DNA from: Streptomyces tardus
Lineage (GTDB): Bacteria > Actinomycetota > Actinomycetes > Streptomycetales > Streptomycetaceae
Assembly: GCF_018101125.2 (NCBI RefSeq)
Contig: NZ_JAELVF020000001.1
Location: 3,930,722 to 3,994,721, forward strand
Direction: 5' to 3'
Length of the DNA stretch: 64,000 nucleotides
A model generated the notes under the pieces. That model made no database searches. It saw only the letters and a list, made by a program, of their open reading frames with translations, and was not told the DNA's origin. Positions 9,477 to 18,642 of this stretch are shown piece by piece (within the stretch, counting starts at the first letter, position 1; the number at the start of each line of letters is the position of its first letter). The translations under genes were made by a program, and so were the position numbers.

Positions 9477-10610
9477 TCAGAGCCAGCCGTTGCGCCTGAA
9501 ACCCCGGTGGATGGCGAAGCACGCGGTGCAGATGAACGCCATCACCATCGGATAGCCGTACGTCCACTCCGTCTCCGGCATGACCTCGAAGTTCATGCCG
9601 TACACCCCGGCGATCATCGTCGGTACGGCGAAGATCGCGGCCCACGCGGTGATCTTGCGCATGTCCTCGTTCTGCGCGACCGTGGCCTGCGCCAGATTGG
9701 CCTGGAGAATGGAGTTGAGCAGGTCGTCGAAGGAGAGCACCTGCTCGTTCACCCTGGCCAGATGGTCGGCCACATCGCGGAAGTATTTCTGGATGTCCGG
9801 CTCCATCATCGTCATCGGCCGCTCGCTGAGCTGGCGCATGGGTCGCAGCAGCGGGGAGACGGCGCGCTTGAACTCCAGCACCTCGCGCTTGAGTTGGTAG
9901 ATACGGCCCGCGTCGCCGCCGCGCCGTCCGGCAGCGCCCGACTGCGAGAAGACGTCGATCTCCACCTCGTCGATGTCCTCCTGGACGGCTGCCGCCACCC
10001 CGAGGTAGCCGTCCACCACCTGGTCGGCGATCGCGTGCAGAACCGCGCTCGGGCCTGCCGCGAGGCGCTCGCTGTCCTGCTCCAACCGGTGCCGGAGCGC
10101 CCGCAGCGAGCCCTGCACGCCGTGCCGCACGGTGATGATGTAGTCGAGCCCGGTGAAGCAGGCCACCTCGCCCGTCTCCACCACCTGAGCCGCGCCGCGC
10201 TCCTGGTCGACCGCGCCCGCGGTGAGCGCGCGGTTCACGTAGTGGACCGTCTTGAAGACGGTGAAGACCGAGTCGTCGTAGCGCTCCAGCTTGGGTCGCT
10301 GGTGCGCCTGCACCGCGTCCTCGACCGCCAGCGGGTGCAGCCCGAACTCGGTGGCGATCCCGGCGAACTCGACCTCCGTCGGCTCGTGCAGCCCGATCCA
10401 GACGAACTCCCCGGCGCCCCGGCGCACCTGCCGGAGCGCCTCCTCGGGGCGCAGGCACTCCGCGACCCGCCGCCCCTCGCGGTACACGGCGCAGTCCACC
10501 ACCGCGCTCGGCAGTGCGGCGGCGGCACCGAGCGGTCCCTCGTGCAGTGTCCGACGCTCGCGCCGCAGCGAAGGGCGGACGACGGAACGCAGTTCACGGA
10601 TCATCGACAT
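9477..10610 (-). CDS. corA: CorA-family magnesium/divalent cation transporter
   Basis: This 377-residue protein has a large cytoplasmic alpha/beta domain, a long helical stalk and two C-terminal membrane helices. The signature YGMNF precedes the last loop, which is diagnostic of the CorA/MIT superfamily and forms the pore mouth of the pentamer. The ATG at 10610 was chosen for the AAGGAG site seven bases upstream. Nothing in the sequence, such as an M-box-like leader, was evident. It stands alone, divergent from the suppressor-of-fused gene. Confidence 0.93.
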   Translation of the reverse strand: MSMIRELRSVVRPSLRRERRTLHEGPLGAAAALPSAVVDCAVYREGRRVAECLRPEEALRQVRRGAGEFVWIGLHEPTEVEFAGIATEFGLHPLAVEDAVQAHQRPKLERYDDSVFTVFKTVHYVNRALTAGAVDQERGAAQVVETGEVACFTGLDYIITVRHGVQGSLRALRHRLEQDSERLAAGPSAVLHAIADQVVDGYLGVAAAVQEDIDEVEIDVFSQSGAAGRRGGDAGRIYQLKREVLEFKRAVSPLLRPMRQLSERPMTMMEPDIQKYFRDVADHLARVNEQVLSFDDLLNSILQANLAQATVAQNEDMRKITAWAAIFAVPTMIAGVYGMNFEVMPETEWTYGYPMVMAFICTACFAIHRGFRRNGWL

Positions 10611-11102
10611 GCGGAACTCCTTCGCGGGGCGCGGGAGGACGGTGGCGGCGTGGGCCGTCAGCGGCGAGGAGTGCGCAGGGCGCGCGGGGGAATGCCGGTC
10701 CGCGGGGCTCCGCCGGCCCCGTTTCCGGGAGCGGTCCACAGGCCTACGACGGAAGCGCGAGTGGAAACCAGACGCGGAACGTAGCTGCGGTAAGTCGCCG
10801 AGAGGTCGTGGTGTGCACCATCGGACCGGATTCTCCGGGCGCTGCCGAGCGGGTCAGGCCGCTGCCGGAGCGGGAGAGTGGCTGCTGCCGGATGGTCGAC
10901 TGGGAAGATCCACGCGAGCCCCACCTCCTCCGGCCAGTCCCCTCTCGGGGAAGATCAGCTATGCCTGACGGACGCTCAACGGTAACACTGGCACAGGCGC
11001 CCGAAAGCCGCATCCGACCTGCTCCCGGGCTGCTCTTTGCCCAATCTGTACCAGCCCGTTGCCGCCTCCACGGGCTTGGCCGGCACGCCATAAACTCGCC
11101 GT
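10611..11102. other. 492-bp intergenic region between divergent corA and SUFU-like genes
   Basis: No convincing gene is present: reading frames here lack ribosome sites and family motifs. It must contain the corA promoter on the minus strand and that of the 11103 gene on the plus strand. A TAAACT hexamer at 11091-11096, six bases before the ATG at 11103, suggests a leaderless transcript for the latter, although the -35 element is unclear. Confidence 0.5.
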
Positions 11103-11738
11103 ATGAATCGCGTTCTCGAACTGGTGGAAGCCCGGCTGGTCAGTGAGCTGGGGGAGCCCGACGCACGTGCCGCGGTGACCTTCCTCGGTATCGAGCGGAT
11201 CGAGGTGCTGCGGTTCACCGCCGACAGCGCCGAGGGGCCTGTGCTGCGGTACGCCACCCTCGGCATGTCGGGAGCGCCGATGGCCGACCCGACCGCGGCG
11301 CTCGCCGATCCGGACCGCGGCCCGCGCGCCGAACTGCTGTTCTCCGTACGCCCCCTGAGTCGCCCCAGTGCGCGACCCGCGGGCGCCGAGGGCGTTCCCG
11401 ACACCGACAAACTGCTCCGGCCGCTGGCCGTGTTGGCCGCTTCTCCGCAGGTGGAGGGCGTTGTCGTGACGCCGGGCGCCTCACTGGACGTGGGCGAGCC
11501 GCTGTGGCCCGGCGCTCCGTTCACCTCGGTCCTGGTCGCCGAACCGGGCGGCCTGGTAACGGACTTGGAGCTGGGAGAACCACACGATCCGGTGCGCTTT
11601 CTGCCGTTGCTCCCGATGACGCCCAACGAGGCGGCGTGGAAGCGCGTGCACGGTGCCCAGGCGCTGGAGGAGCGGTGGCTCGCCGAGGGCACGGATCTGC
11701 GCGACCCGGTGCGCCGGTCGGTACCACTGACCGGGTGA
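11103..11738 (+). CDS. Suppressor-of-fused (SUFU) domain protein
   Basis: This 211-residue protein matches the bacterial suppressor-of-fused-like family in layout. It has a helical start, the strand VLRYATLGMS, the segment ELLFSVRP, and a C-terminal region with FLPLLPMTPNEAAWKRVHG. Bacterial members are uncharacterised and often linked to immunity or regulation; no such partner is visible here. It is followed after 43 bases by a zinc-ribbon hypothetical in the same direction, probably an operon. The ATG has little upstream ribosome site and may be read from a leaderless transcript. Confidence 0.75.
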   Translation: MNRVLELVEARLVSELGEPDARAAVTFLGIERIEVLRFTADSAEGPVLRYATLGMSGAPMADPTAALADPDRGPRAELLFSVRPLSRPSARPAGAEGVPDTDKLLRPLAVLAASPQVEGVVVTPGASLDVGEPLWPGAPFTSVLVAEPGGLVTDLELGEPHDPVRFLPLLPMTPNEAAWKRVHGAQALEERWLAEGTDLRDPVRRSVPLTG

Positions 11739-11781
11739 CCGTCCTTGACGAAGGGCCCCGGGGATAGGACCGTAAGGCCCC

Positions 11782-12420
11782 ATGAGGGGTGAACCGAGTT
11801 GCCCGAAATGCGGTGGTCGGGTCAGGGCGCCCGGCCTTTTTGACGACTCCTGGCAGTGCGACGAGCACGGCACCGTCCATCCGTTGCAACCGGTGGTCCC
11901 GCCCAGCGTGGAAGCGCTCGGCGTGGTGGTCAGCCGCACCCGGGTACCGGTCTGGATGCCGTGGCCGCTGCCGCTCGGCTGGCTCTACACCGGAGTTGCG
12001 TCGGCGGGCGACGACCGCAGCGGCGGCCGAGCCACCGCGGTCGCCTGTTCGGGGCCCGGACCTCTCGGTGGGCCGGGGGAGTTGCTGCTGATCGCCGAGG
12101 AGCTCGGTGTCGGCCTCGGTGCGCGGTTCGCCGGCATCCCGGGGCCCGATCCCGGCCCCGCGCTGGCGATGGACGGCGCGCCGCAGGCGAAGGTCTTCGC
12201 AGCCGGGCGCCCGACCCCGCTGTGGAAGGTCAACGGAGTGCCCGAGGACCGTGCGGTCTTCGCCGGCGAGGCACGCGGCCTGTGGCTGTGGGCGGTCGTG
12301 TGGCCGATGAAGTCCGGAATGCTCCTCTACGACGATCTGATACTGACCGATCTGCGCGACGCCGGCGCCGAGGTGGACCTGCTGCCCTGCGGCGCCCTCT
12401 CACCCCGACTGCTCGACTGA
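11782..12420 (+). CDS. DUF6758-like zinc-ribbon protein
   Basis: This 212-residue protein opens with a zinc-ribbon-like CPKCGGRV and a later CDEHG, then a long domain with MPWPLPLGWLYTGV and GELLLIAEELG. It is widespread in streptomycetes directly after the SUFU-like gene, as here. No function is known to me. It is probably cytoplasmic and co-transcribed with the gene before it. Confidence 0.72.
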   Translation: MRGEPSCPKCGGRVRAPGLFDDSWQCDEHGTVHPLQPVVPPSVEALGVVVSRTRVPVWMPWPLPLGWLYTGVASAGDDRSGGRATAVACSGPGPLGGPGELLLIAEELGVGLGARFAGIPGPDPGPALAMDGAPQAKVFAAGRPTPLWKVNGVPEDRAVFAGEARGLWLWAVVWPMKSGMLLYDDLILTDLRDAGAEVDLLPCGALSPRLLD

Positions 12421-12431
12421 CCTGTCGGCGC

Positions 12432-12475
12432 GTCCGTACGACGAGGCGTCTGTGGTGTCCGTACGACGAGGCGTC
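12432..12475. repeat. 19-bp direct repeat pair upstream of PHP gene
   Basis: Identical 19-bp copies lie at 12432-12450 and 12457-12475, and the second copy runs into an 8-bp inverted repeat at 12472-12489. The element falls between the DUF6758 stop and the PHP-domain gene start. It could be part of a terminator or an operator; neither is demonstrated. Confidence 0.7.
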
Positions 12476-12613
12476 CGTCGGGACGGACGTCCCGCCCGGC
12501 TGTCCGCGAGCACGCCGCCGGACCGTGTCCGGCCTCACGCCGTACTCGGCCCGGCGCCCGCCGCCGCGTCGATAGAATCGCTGTCGTCCTGTCCGCCGAC
12601 ACCGGGAGCCGCC

Positions 12614-13459
12614 GTGCGCATCGATCTGCACACGCACTCCACCGCGTCGGACGGTACGGACACCCCCGCCGAGCTCGTGCGCAACGCAGCCGCACGCGGT
12701 CTGGACGTCGTCGCGCTCACCGACCACGACACTGTCGCCGGCCACCGAGAGGCCGCGGAGGCACTGCCGTCCGGGCTCACGCTGGTCACCGGGACCGAGT
12801 TCTCCTGCCGTCTGAACGGCGTGAGTCTGCATCTGCTCGGCTACCTCTTCGACCCCACCGAGCCCGAACTCGCCCGCGAGCGCGAGCTGCTGCGGGACGA
12901 CCGCGTTCCGCGTGCCCGGGGCATCGTCGACAGTCTGCGGCAGCTCGGCGTGCCGATCACCTGGGAGCGGGTGCTGGAGATCGCGGGGGACGGCAGCATC
13001 GGACGGCCGCACATCGCCACCGCCATGGTGGAGAGCGGCGTGGTGAACTCCGTCTCGGACGCCTTCACTTCGGAGTGGATCGGCGGCGACGGCCGGGCCT
13101 ACGTGGAGAAGCACGAACTGGACCCGTTCCGGGCGGTCCGCATGATCAGAGCCGCCGGCGGCGTGTCGGTCTTCGCGCATCCCTTCGCGGCCAAACGCGG
13201 TCGGTGTGTGCCGGAGAGCGCCATCGCGGAGCTGGCAGAGGCGGGCCTCGACGGCGTCGAGGTCGACCACATGGAGCACGACCGGGACGTCCGAGCCAGA
13301 CTGCGCGGGCTCGCCGGGGAGCTCGGGCTGCTCGCCACCGGTTCCAGCGACTACCACGGCGAGCGGAAGGCCTGTCAGCTCGGCGAGCACACCACCGAGC
13401 CCGATGTGTACGCCCAGATCGCCGACCGCGGCTCAGGCGCGGCGCCGCTGACCGGCTGA
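12614..13459 (+). CDS. PHP-domain phosphoesterase (TrpH/RNase AM-like)
   Basis: This 281-residue protein has the PHP metal-binding motifs: HTHS near the start, LTDHDT, the Glu in GTEFSC, FAHPF and the late SSDYHG. Members hydrolyse phosphoester bonds with a trinuclear metal site; the closest characterised relative is YciV/RNase AM (TrpH), which acts on 5' ends of nucleotides and RNA. The GTG start at 12614 begins directly at the first metal-binding segment and follows GGGAG. A marC gene follows in the same direction. Confidence 0.88.
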   Translation: MRIDLHTHSTASDGTDTPAELVRNAAARGLDVVALTDHDTVAGHREAAEALPSGLTLVTGTEFSCRLNGVSLHLLGYLFDPTEPELARERELLRDDRVPRARGIVDSLRQLGVPITWERVLEIAGDGSIGRPHIATAMVESGVVNSVSDAFTSEWIGGDGRAYVEKHELDPFRAVRMIRAAGGVSVFAHPFAAKRGRCVPESAIAELAEAGLDGVEVDHMEHDRDVRARLRGLAGELGLLATGSSDYHGERKACQLGEHTTEPDVYAQIADRGSGAAPLTG

Positions 13460-13500
13460 ACCACCGCTCCCGTGCCGCGTCCCGGCACCCGTCGCTCTGT

Positions 13501-13531
13501 GCCCGACGTGCCCGACGTGCTGCCCGACGTG
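13501..13531. repeat. Three copies of a 10-bp repeat upstream of marC
   Basis: The decamer GCCCGACGTG occurs at 13501-13510, 13510-13519 and 13522-13531. It lies in the 184-bp spacer between the PHP gene and marC. It may be a chance high-GC slippage product or a binding site. Confidence 0.6.
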
Positions 13532-13643
13532 CCGACTCCGCGCCGACCGCGTCCGGCGGCCGAGGCACGCCTGCCGACGCCGTCCGCGCTCCGCGGCGGT
13601 CGCCCCTCCGCCCAACCCGTTCGCACCCACTCGAGGCCCCACC

Positions 13644-14249
13644 GTGTTCGACGCCGCCGTCTTCGGCTCACTCTTTCTGACCCTCTTCGTGATCATGGAT
13701 CCGCCCGGCATCACGCCGATCTTCCTCGCGCTCTCCTCCGGCCGACCGGTGAAGGTGCAGCGGCGGATGGCCTGGCAGGCGGCGCTGGTCGCCTGCGGCG
13801 TCATCACGCTGTTCGGCCTGGTGGGCAAGGAGATCCTGGACTATCTCCATGTCTCGATGCCCGCGCTGATGGTCGCGGGAGGTCTACTGCTTCTGCTGGT
13901 CGCCCTGGACCTGTTGACCGGCAAGACCGACGAGCCGAAGCAGACCAAGGAGGTCAACGCCGCGCTCGTACCGCTCGGCATGCCGCTGCTCGCCGGCCCG
14001 GGTGCGATCGTCGCGGTGATCCTCGCGGTGGAGAAGGCCGACGACCTGGCCGGGAACGCGGCCGTGTGGTGCGCGATCGGCGCGATCCATCTGGTGCTGT
14101 GGCTGACGATGCGGTTCTCGCTGGCGATCGTGCGTGTGATCAAGGAGGGCGGCGTCGTACTGGTGACGCGCCTCTCCGGCATGCTGCTTTCGGCGATCGC
14201 GGTCCAGCAGATCGCCAACGGCGTCACCCAGTTCATCAGGGGAGGCTGA
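13644..14249 (+). CDS. MarC-family integral membrane protein
   Basis: This 201-residue protein has six predicted membrane segments, typical of MarC (UPF0056). The motif FVIMDPPGITPIFLAL in the first helix pair and PLLAGPGAIVAVIL in the fourth are family signatures. The original link of MarC to multiple antibiotic resistance was withdrawn, and its transport substrate remains unknown. The start is the GTG at 13644. A strong hairpin follows. Confidence 0.9.
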   Translation: MFDAAVFGSLFLTLFVIMDPPGITPIFLALSSGRPVKVQRRMAWQAALVACGVITLFGLVGKEILDYLHVSMPALMVAGGLLLLLVALDLLTGKTDEPKQTKEVNAALVPLGMPLLAGPGAIVAVILAVEKADDLAGNAAVWCAIGAIHLVLWLTMRFSLAIVRVIKEGGVVLVTRLSGMLLSAIAVQQIANGVTQFIRGG

Positions 14250-14284
14250 CCTCCGGCCGGCCCGGTGTTCGTGCTCCACACGGC

Positions 14285-14320
14285 CGCCCGGCCCTCGCCG
14301 CGGTGGGGGAGGGCCGGGCG
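14285..14320. terminator. Bidirectional hairpin terminator
   Basis: A 12-bp stem (14285-14296 with 14309-14320) lies between the convergent marC and hydrolase genes and probably ends both transcripts. Confidence 0.7.
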
Positions 14321-14326
14321 GGGCCG

Positions 14327-15172
14327 TCAGTGCTGCTGCCAGAAGGCGAGCAGCGCCTGTGCGGTCGCTTCGGGGTTCTCCACCGCAGGAGAGTGCTCCG
14401 CTCCCGGGATCAGGGAACGCTGTGCACCGAGCCGGTGCGCCATGTCGTCCATCAGCTCCACCGGCCACGCGTAGTCCCGTTCGCCGGAGAGCACGTGGCA
14501 CGGGATGTCCAGCGCGGCGAGTTGGTCCACGCGGTCCGGCTCGGCGAGCAACTGCTCCGCGCCCGCGATCAGTTGGTGCGGGCTGGTGGCCAACCAGCGC
14601 CGCCGGAGGAAGTCCCCTACCGCCTGCGGGGTCTGTGCGTCCGCCGCCTCCGGCGGGTCCAGATCGCGCATCGCCTGCCAGATGGCCGCCATCTCCATTA
14701 CCGGCAGGGCTCCGAGCAGCAGCTTGAGTCGCTCCTGCTGCTGGGCGCCGACGGAGGCCGGCCCGCTGCTCATCGCCGTGAAGGAACGGAACGCCTTGGG
14801 CTCGGCGAGTACGGCGGCCCGGCAGATCAGTCCGCCGAGCGAGTGTCCGAGCAGATGCACCCCGCCGCCGAGCGCGGCGCACTGGGCCGACACATCGGCG
14901 GCCAACTCCGGCTGCGCGTACCCGGAACCCTCCAGCGGGCCCGCGCTCTCGTACTGGCCGCGGCCGTCGACCGCGACCACGCGGTACCCGGCCTGCGCCA
15001 CCGGCGTCAGCAGCGTGATGAAGTCTTCCTTGCTGCCCGTGAAGCCCGGTACGAGCAAAACCGTGCCCCGGGTGGGTTCGCCGGCCTCGTGGACCGCGAA
15101 CTCACCGCGGGGCGTACGGAGTTGTCGGGCGCGGGCGCCCTCGGGAAGCTCAAGCGTCGGCGGCTTACTCAT
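14327..15172 (-). CDS. Alpha/beta hydrolase
   Basis: This 281-residue cytoplasmic alpha/beta-fold hydrolase has the nucleophile elbow GHSLGG, an oxyanion strand VLLVPGFTGSKEDF, an acid in SGERDYAWP and the catalytic His in GAEHSP. The substrate cannot be told from sequence. It ends just after the terminator hairpin and starts 18 bases from the end of the helicase gene on the same strand, so it may be co-transcribed with it. Confidence 0.88.
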   Translation of the reverse strand: MSKPPTLELPEGARARQLRTPRGEFAVHEAGEPTRGTVLLVPGFTGSKEDFITLLTPVAQAGYRVVAVDGRGQYESAGPLEGSGYAQPELAADVSAQCAALGGGVHLLGHSLGGLICRAAVLAEPKAFRSFTAMSSGPASVGAQQQERLKLLLGALPVMEMAAIWQAMRDLDPPEAADAQTPQAVGDFLRRRWLATSPHQLIAGAEQLLAEPDRVDQLAALDIPCHVLSGERDYAWPVELMDDMAHRLGAQRSLIPGAEHSPAVENPEATAQALLAFWQQH

Positions 15173-15190
15173 GCCGCGACGCTACCCGCC

Positions 15191-16834
15191 TCAGCTTGCC
15201 GACTGCGTCCCGGCCTCGCCGCGGGTGCGACGCCGGCGACGCCGCGGCTTGCGAACGCCGCCCTCGCCCTCGGCGCGGGGCGCTTCGGCGCTCTGCTCGG
15301 CTGCGGGAGCGCTGCTCTTGCCCTCCTCGCCCGCCACACCGCTCACCGGCTCGCCGTTGCGGGTGCGGCGGCGGGTGCGGGAGCGGCTGCGGCTGGCCGG
15401 CCGCTCGCTCTCCTTGGGCTGTGCGGCGCTCTTGGGGCCGCGACCGCGGCCCTTGCCGCCCGGCTCGCCGAGGTCCTCCAGCTCCTCCGCGGCGAGCCCG
15501 GCCCTGGTCCGCTCGGCGCGCGGCAGCACACCCTTCGTGCCTTCCGGGATGCCCAGCTCCTCGTAGAGGTGCGGCGAGGTGGAGTACGTCTCGGGCGGGT
15601 CGTTGTGGGCCAGGCCCAGCGCCTTGTTGATCAGCTGCCAGCGGGGGATGTCGTCCCAGTCGACGAGCGTGACCGCAATGCCGGTCGCGCCCGCACGGCC
15701 GGTACGGCCGATGCGGTGCAGGTAGGTCTTCTCGTCGTCCGGCGTCTGGTAGTTGATGACGTGGGTGACGCCCTCGACGTCGATACCGCGCGCCGCGACG
15801 TCGGTGCACACCAGCACGTCGACCTTGCCGCTGCGGAACGCGCGCAGGGCCTGCTCTCGCGCGCCCTGGCCGAGGTCGCCATGGACGGAGCCGGCCGCGA
15901 AACCGCGGCGCGTCAGCTGCTCGGTGAGGTCGGCCGCGGTGCGCTTGGTGCGGGTGAAGACCATCACCAGGCCGCGGTCCTTGGCCTGGAGGATGCGCGA
16001 GAGCATCTCCGGCTTGTCCATGTTGTGCGCGCGGAACACGTGCTGCTTGGTCGCGGCAACGGTCGCGCCCTCGTCGTCCGGCGAGGTCGCACGGATGTGC
16101 GTGGGCTGCGACATGTAGCGCCGTGCCAGCGAGATGACCTGGCCGGGCATCGTCGCCGAGAACAGCATCGTCTGACGCTTGGCCGGCAGCTTCTCGATGA
16201 TCTTCTCGACGTCCGGCAGGAAGCCGAGGTCGAGCATCTCGTCGGCCTCGTCCAGCACCAGCCCGCGGACCTGGCTGAGGTCCAGCTTGCGCTGACCCGC
16301 CAGGTCGAGCAGTCGGCCGGGGGTGCCGACGACGATGTCGACGCCCTTGTTGAGTGCCTCGACCTGGGCCTCGTGCGGACGGCCGCCGATGATCGAGATC
16401 ACGCGGACGTTGCGCACCTTGCCGGCGGTGAGCAGATCGTTCATGACCTGCTGGCACAGCTCGCGGGTCGGCACGACAACCAGCGCGTGCGGGGCTGTGG
16501 TCAGCTGCTCGGGCTGTGCGCGGCCCGCCTCGACGTCGGCGGGGACGACGACGGACTCCAGCAGCGGCAGACCGAAACCGAGGGTCTTGCCCGTGCCGGT
16601 CTTCGCCTGGCCGATGACGTCCTTGCCCGCGAGTGCGACCGGAAGCGTCAGCTCCTGGATCGGGAAGGGAGTGGTGATGCCGACGGCTTCAAGGGCCTCG
16701 GCCGTCTCGGAGAGAATTCCGAGGGAGCGGAAAGTCGTGGTGGACAGGATGCTTGCCTCTTCTGTGAGACGCGACACAAGTCGGCGAGGCGGGTCGTACC
16801 GCGCCTGCGTGTTCGCCACGCGGCGCAGGACCAC
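15191..16834 (-). CDS. DEAD-box ATP-dependent RNA helicase (RhlE-like)
   Basis: This 547-residue helicase shows the Q motif (FPIQELTLP), Walker A (AKTGTGKT), PTRELC, TPGR, DEAD, SAT and HRIGRTGR motifs, so both RecA lobes are complete. The C-terminal 120 residues are Arg/Glu/Ala rich and end in RKPRRRRRRTRG, a basic RNA-binding tail. Such helicases remodel RNA and often aid ribosome assembly or cold adaptation. The GTG at 16834 has GAGAG upstream, but a later GTG at 16777 is also possible. The order helicase, ferritin-like protein, DUF3107, TetR matches mycobacterial rhlE (Rv3211) and its neighbours. Confidence 0.93.
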   Translation of the reverse strand: MVLRRVANTQARYDPPRRLVSRLTEEASILSTTTFRSLGILSETAEALEAVGITTPFPIQELTLPVALAGKDVIGQAKTGTGKTLGFGLPLLESVVVPADVEAGRAQPEQLTTAPHALVVVPTRELCQQVMNDLLTAGKVRNVRVISIIGGRPHEAQVEALNKGVDIVVGTPGRLLDLAGQRKLDLSQVRGLVLDEADEMLDLGFLPDVEKIIEKLPAKRQTMLFSATMPGQVISLARRYMSQPTHIRATSPDDEGATVAATKQHVFRAHNMDKPEMLSRILQAKDRGLVMVFTRTKRTAADLTEQLTRRGFAAGSVHGDLGQGAREQALRAFRSGKVDVLVCTDVAARGIDVEGVTHVINYQTPDDEKTYLHRIGRTGRAGATGIAVTLVDWDDIPRWQLINKALGLAHNDPPETYSTSPHLYEELGIPEGTKGVLPRAERTRAGLAAEELEDLGEPGGKGRGRGPKSAAQPKESERPASRSRSRTRRRTRNGEPVSGVAGEEGKSSAPAAEQSAEAPRAEGEGGVRKPRRRRRRTRGEAGTQSAS

Positions 16835-17091
16835 TAGCTCTCGCTCAAGCGCTCATATCACGCGAGCGGTCCCTCGAAGGTGGGGAGGGCGGTCTGGTCG
16901 GAGCCGATCGTGCTACCGACCGGGCATCCGCGTTCATGCGCGAACCCGCCGGTGATCGACGGGCTTATATCACTGTACCTCCAAATCGTGCAGGTGTACC
17001 GGGACGATTGGCTCACACCACCGGGACGAGCCCGCCCCGCGTACCGCCCTCGCCTCCTGCGCCCCCGGCAGAGCGGGCTATTGTGCCGGGC

Positions 17092-17820
17092 ATGGAGACG
17101 TCTGACACCCCCGAGAAGGCCCCGACGGCCATCGCCTCGAAGAGCTGGGAGGAGGCCGCTGCCGACCCGCAGTACCGGGCCGCGGTGGTGGACCTCCTCG
17201 GCGTGCTCGCCTACGGCGAACTCGCCGCCTTCGAGCGGCTCGCCGAGGACGCGAAGCTGGCGCCGAACCTCGCCGACAAGGCCGAGCTCGTCGCCATGGC
17301 CTCGGCGGAGTTCCAGCACTTCGATGCATTGAGCCGACGACTGACCCACATCGACGAGGACCCGACGCGCGCCATGGAACCGTTCGTCGCCTCCCTCGAC
17401 GAGTTCCACCGCCAGACCGCCCCCTCGGACTGGCTGGAGGGCCTGATCAAGGCGTACGTCGGCGACTCCATCGCCTCGGACTTCTACCGGGAGGTGGCTG
17501 TACGCCTGGACGCAGACAGCAGCCGGCTCGTGCTCGACGTGCTCGATGACACCGGGCACTCGAACTTCGTGGTGGAGAAGGTGCGCGCCGCCATCGAGGC
17601 GGACCCGCGGGTGGGCGGCCGGCTCGCGCTGTGGGCGCGACGGTTGATGGGCGAGGCTCTCTCTCAGGCCCAGCGCGTGGTGGCCGACCGGGACGCGCTG
17701 TCGACGATGCTCGTCGGCGGAGTCGCGGACGGCTTCGATCTCGCCGAGGTCGGTCGGATGTTCTCCAGGATCACCGAGGCGCACACCAAGCGGATGGCCG
17801 CACTCGGGCTGGCCGCCTGA
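17092..17820 (+). CDS. Ferritin-like-fold protein (MiaE-like, Rv3210c type)
   Basis: This 242-residue, all-helical protein belongs to the actinobacterial ferritin-like group related to MiaE tRNA hydroxylase. Candidate diiron ligands appear in YGELAAFERL, MASAEFQHFD and DDTGHSNFVVEK, but the full ligand set of a working diiron enzyme is not obvious, so activity is uncertain. The ATG at 17092 gives the usual length. It is divergent from the RNA helicase and lies 256 bases before the end of a small membrane protein gene. Confidence 0.82.
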   Translation: METSDTPEKAPTAIASKSWEEAAADPQYRAAVVDLLGVLAYGELAAFERLAEDAKLAPNLADKAELVAMASAEFQHFDALSRRLTHIDEDPTRAMEPFVASLDEFHRQTAPSDWLEGLIKAYVGDSIASDFYREVAVRLDADSSRLVLDVLDDTGHSNFVVEKVRAAIEADPRVGGRLALWARRLMGEALSQAQRVVADRDALSTMLVGGVADGFDLAEVGRMFSRITEAHTKRMAALGLAA

Positions 17821-17833
17821 ACAGCCCGGGCCG

Positions 17834-17882
17834 CCCGTGGATCCGGACCGCCCGCAGACCCGAACTTCCCGTGGATCCGGAC
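17834..17882. repeat. 15-bp direct repeat pair in intergenic spacer
   Basis: Identical 15-bp copies lie at 17834-17848 and 17868-17882, just after the ferritin-like gene. The rest of the 17821-18076 spacer shows no supported gene. Confidence 0.6.
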
Positions 17883-18076
17883 GCGTGTCGACCGGATCGC
17901 CGGGCGACATGCACGGGACGAGCCGCCCGTCGTCCGCCCCTCGGGCTGCCGTGTGCACCGCGGCCGGCAGAGGAGGGCGCCGGAGCGGGCGCCAACCGGG
18001 CCGTGGCGGAGGAGAGTTCGACGCGACGGCCGTGGTGTCGGGCCGAGAGGCCCGACCGCCCGGGCGGGTCAGCGGG

Positions 18077-18373
18077 TCAGTGGGTTCTACCGGCGGTCGC
18101 CAGCCGCGGGTCGGCAGGACCGGGCTGAGGCGCCCGTCCGTTGTCCATCAGCAGCGAGACGAGGACGGCCGCGACGGATGTCGCGACCAGCAGAGCCAGC
18201 AGCAGATGCCCCGAGCCGAGCACGGCCCACGCGATCAGCCCACCGCCGGCGGCGGACGCAGGCCCGGTGGCCAGCACGAGCCGGTGGTTGGGGAAGCGCC
18301 GGGGCAGCCAGTGCAGTGCGGCCAGAGCGAGGACAAGTCCGAGGAGCGCGGAGCCGAACAGCTCTCCGAGCAT
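18077..18373 (-). CDS. Small integral membrane protein
   Basis: This 98-residue protein has three hydrophobic segments (LFGSALLGLVLALAALHW, a Gly/Ala-rich middle stretch, and HLLLALLVATSVAAVLVSLL) and a short polar tail. The ATG at 18373 has a clear GGGAGG ribosome site. It resembles small conserved actinobacterial membrane proteins of unknown role. It is co-directional with the DUF3107 gene, but a strong hairpin lies between them. Confidence 0.72.
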   Translation of the reverse strand: MLGELFGSALLGLVLALAALHWLPRRFPNHRLVLATGPASAAGGGLIAWAVLGSGHLLLALLVATSVAAVLVSLLMDNGRAPQPGPADPRLATAGRTH

Positions 18374-18459
18374 ATGAACCTCCCTGGTCGCGCGGCACCT
18401 CCGGTGGCCGCGGCGCGAATCCGGACGACTCGGTACTACCCCGTCCGACCCATACGCGA

Positions 18460-18495
18460 AACGGCGGCCGGGAGCTTCAACTCCCGGCCGCCGTT
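18460..18495 (-). terminator. Perfect 15-bp hairpin terminator
   Basis: Positions 18460-18474 pair perfectly with 18481-18495 around a 6-base loop. It lies 148 bases beyond the stop of the DUF3107 gene on the minus strand and just upstream of the small membrane protein gene, so it probably separates the two. Confidence 0.75.
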
Positions 18496-18642
18496 CACAC
18501 CGGCCGCATGGCGTCCCGCACTTGCGTGTCGAGCACCGTGGTGGGTCGGTCGCGCGCCTTCGCTCGCGGTCCGGTCAGGGGGGCGCCGCGCGGTGTGTGT
18601 GGCCTGCGGCTCCACGCACCGAGGCGCGGACGCGCCCGCGCC

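Noticed and set aside
13472..16837. 1121-codon plus-strand open frame over marC, the hydrolase and the helicase
   Set aside because: It is antisense to clear genes (DEAD-box helicase, hydrolase) and its product is low-complexity without motifs; such long shadows are usual at 73% G+C.
16835..17091. RNA gene or riboswitch between the RNA helicase and the ferritin-like gene
   Set aside because: Only short inverted repeats are visible; no tRNA-like or known riboswitch pattern could be recognised.
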